A stretch of 5,952 bases of DNA from Euryarchaeota archaeon UBA220. Lineage in GTDB: Archaea; Thermoplasmatota; Poseidoniia; Poseidoniales; Thalassarchaeaceae. The translations under genes were made by a program, and so were the position numbers. The notes beneath the pieces are model-generated. The model searched no databases and was not told the origin of the DNA. It saw nothing but the letters and a program-made list of their open reading frames with translations. How positions within the stretch are numbered: the stretch's first letter is position 1; the number at the start of each line of letters is the position of its first letter. Shown piece after piece: positions 5,801 through 5,952 of the stretch. The stretch is taken from positions 1 to 5,952 of the forward strand of contig DAON01000097.1 of assembly GCA_002501885.1 (NCBI GenBank). Reading direction: 5' to 3'.

Positions 5801-5952
5801 GAGTAGTCATAGAAAAGATTCAGGCTTTGTTCTGAAGAGTGCGGAGACAGGCTGTTGTCCAAATCTAGTTGTCCCCATCCCTCAGCAGAATTGGGTATGT
5901 CGGGTTCCCCTATGTCTTCTGCTCCGTTTATTAGAATAGCTTTGATTAAATC
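2803..5952 (-). CDS. Membrane-anchored subtilisin-like (S8) serine protease, C-terminal 1049 residues
   Basis: Surface protease, cut at its N-terminal side by the window edge; residues are counted from the edge. Residues 1-45 are the end of the S8 catalytic domain (LIKAILINGAEDIG… GWGQLDL); the catalytic Asp, His and Ser lie outside the window, so activity cannot be judged. About 46-166 is the β-sandwich that follows the catalytic domain in KP43-type subtilases (DVTLVWND… RLVNDLDLRVVSPDG… DRLNNVERVRIP). About 174-288 is a CARDB-like domain (SPDLTV… LRLDSNSEVSELNDEN). After an unassigned β-rich stretch (289-442) come roughly four Ig-like domains of the NEW3/CARDB sort (443-560, 561-686, 687-798, 799-906), three marked by 'NTGN', 'NDGN' or 'HNVGN'. 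C482 and C537 in the first could form a disulfide. A Gly/Ser linker precedes one membrane span (928-946, WTLALIFLTLLSTAVVYGV) and RMRK, so the protease faces outside. A ~103-residue cytoplasmic tail with a proline run follows. Probable role: degrading environmental protein. Confidence 0.92.
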   Translation of the reverse strand, partial: DLIKAILINGAEDIGEPDIPNSAEGWGQLDLDNSLSPHSSEQSLNLFYDYSRELLPGHSFVYTFDVDGNYGLDVTLVWNDQAGSAVADQSASRLVNDLDLRVVSPDGTVYLANNFISGFSSSGGSEDRLNNVERVRIPTGSTSGSWSVIVGHAGGSVQDYAIVLTGLASETQSPDLTVFPNSLSTSVANPLQGDTLLIEAVWKNQAAAPTGTYSIEIKDLTAGTVIHNSVRSSLAGGVVDSISFPHSFSTTGTHELELRLDSNSEVSELNDENSGIDNNWIRIFVNVSQIGVRLTPLMEDGSVPSNPAELNQAMVRTLDPREASWVLFELEMRNEGTSEISVGLSVSPVQLIGDNGVLYQPQDEWWKLINESGPWTLAPFGEEGDRTVVTLNMSDMDTDLSSDSEVVYALPGTFVSDLTLFDTNSPTVSHSIRLSAVVERVEGLFTVVAGTESLGAEPGELAVFSLSIKNTGNGPTQYIVSCESTDRWTISIGNSQSSEITLEPLSRLQFLPLPIRVRVPHAVAGIPPAGFTQEVECTTTSVMDQTLQTIELATVTVLESFDFSPELFDSDDNALGPIAVANPRPVLNGDVIVTDLLISNDGNVPMVFTVNAFSSLNTWPIQMTEGSNVQPEELSVSISAGGSKTVSIATIVPLTAQMGDSNLITVRTTLDNGPTVTNSTRLLVQEIATLDLSWNPVMSVALGMPGTADIYAHNVGNIELDISLTMGSLPEGWSGGFLSGREFPMDMNQQATIQVGMDLPGALPIGLLDTQVSVIIEARTPGGETAVYTADMTIEVVPSIWLTLSCDKGSIEGIGNSGETVEITVANTGNTPSGAELIIVAPGNWEVAADQNSFSLGAGEYVTFSISITPNSGASNGLTSVSFYLNSTDDGILSVITNGSLELGISKARDSSRGGLGGVLDAVGLPDWTLALIFLTLLSTAVVYGVRMRKSSSAMVSPEEELIPEGSALLSGSLSDRRAAALETSSSGEVLTGGVSDEEIQAALAQSSASAPPPPPDGAPPLPLSGLPEGWTMEQWASYGHLWWEQNNP
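2806..2877 (-). other. C-terminal Trp-rich tail module of the protease
   Basis: The last 24 residues of the protease, directly after SAPPPPPDGAPPLPLS, contain GLPEGWTMEQW, then YG two residues on and a WWEQ end. They carry four Trp and one Tyr at helix-like spacing, unlike the Ser/Thr/Gly-rich ectodomain. By topology the module is cytoplasmic. I recall similar GWTxEQWxxYGxxW endings on other Marine Group II membrane proteins, but cannot verify this here. The function is unknown; a docking or oligomerisation helix at the end of a flexible proline-rich stalk is a reasonable guess. Confidence 0.6.

Overview
The window reads as a stretch of an archaeal genome, most likely a marine planktonic Thermoplasmatota archaeon of the Marine Group II (Poseidoniales) kind. 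The domain call rests on an archaeal/eukaryotic-type RNase P protein (Rnp4/Rpp21) next to a stand-alone CRM (YhbY-like) RNA-binding protein, and on a candidate TATA box about 27 bp before an ATG with no Shine-Dalgarno. The group-level call is weaker. It rests on a membrane-anchored S8 protease with a proline-rich tail ending in a GWTMEQW..YG..W module, which I recall from Marine Group II proteins, and on a long-form 'bacterial-style' adenylate kinase.

All genes lie on the minus strand and are packed tightly; no gap exceeds 42 bp. In transcription order (right to left): (1) 5952-2803, the C-terminal ~1049 residues of a secreted, membrane-anchored subtilisin-like protease, with its catalytic Ser upstream of the window; (2) 2765-2127, adenylate kinase (adk) with a GTG start; (3) 2134-1814, RNase P component 4 (rnp4), overlapping the adk end by 8 bp; (4) 1808-1536, a CRM-domain YhbY-like protein that appears to start at a rare ATT codon behind a strong Shine-Dalgarno; (5) 1493-1, an ArsB/NhaD/P-protein (OCA2-like) ion transporter, its last residues cut off by the window edge.

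adk-rnp4-yhbY look like one translationally coupled housekeeping unit covering nucleotide balance, tRNA 5' maturation and probably ribosome or structured-RNA assembly. The transporter seems to have its own promoter in the 42-bp gap. The protease is an independent cell-surface peptide-scavenging function that ends just before adk. I see no tRNA, rRNA, CRISPR array, insertion sequence or phage remnant, and no plus-strand gene. The most unusual points are the inferred AUU start of the CRM gene, the intracellular tail module of the surface protease, and the short-LID, plant-plastid-like adenylate kinase.
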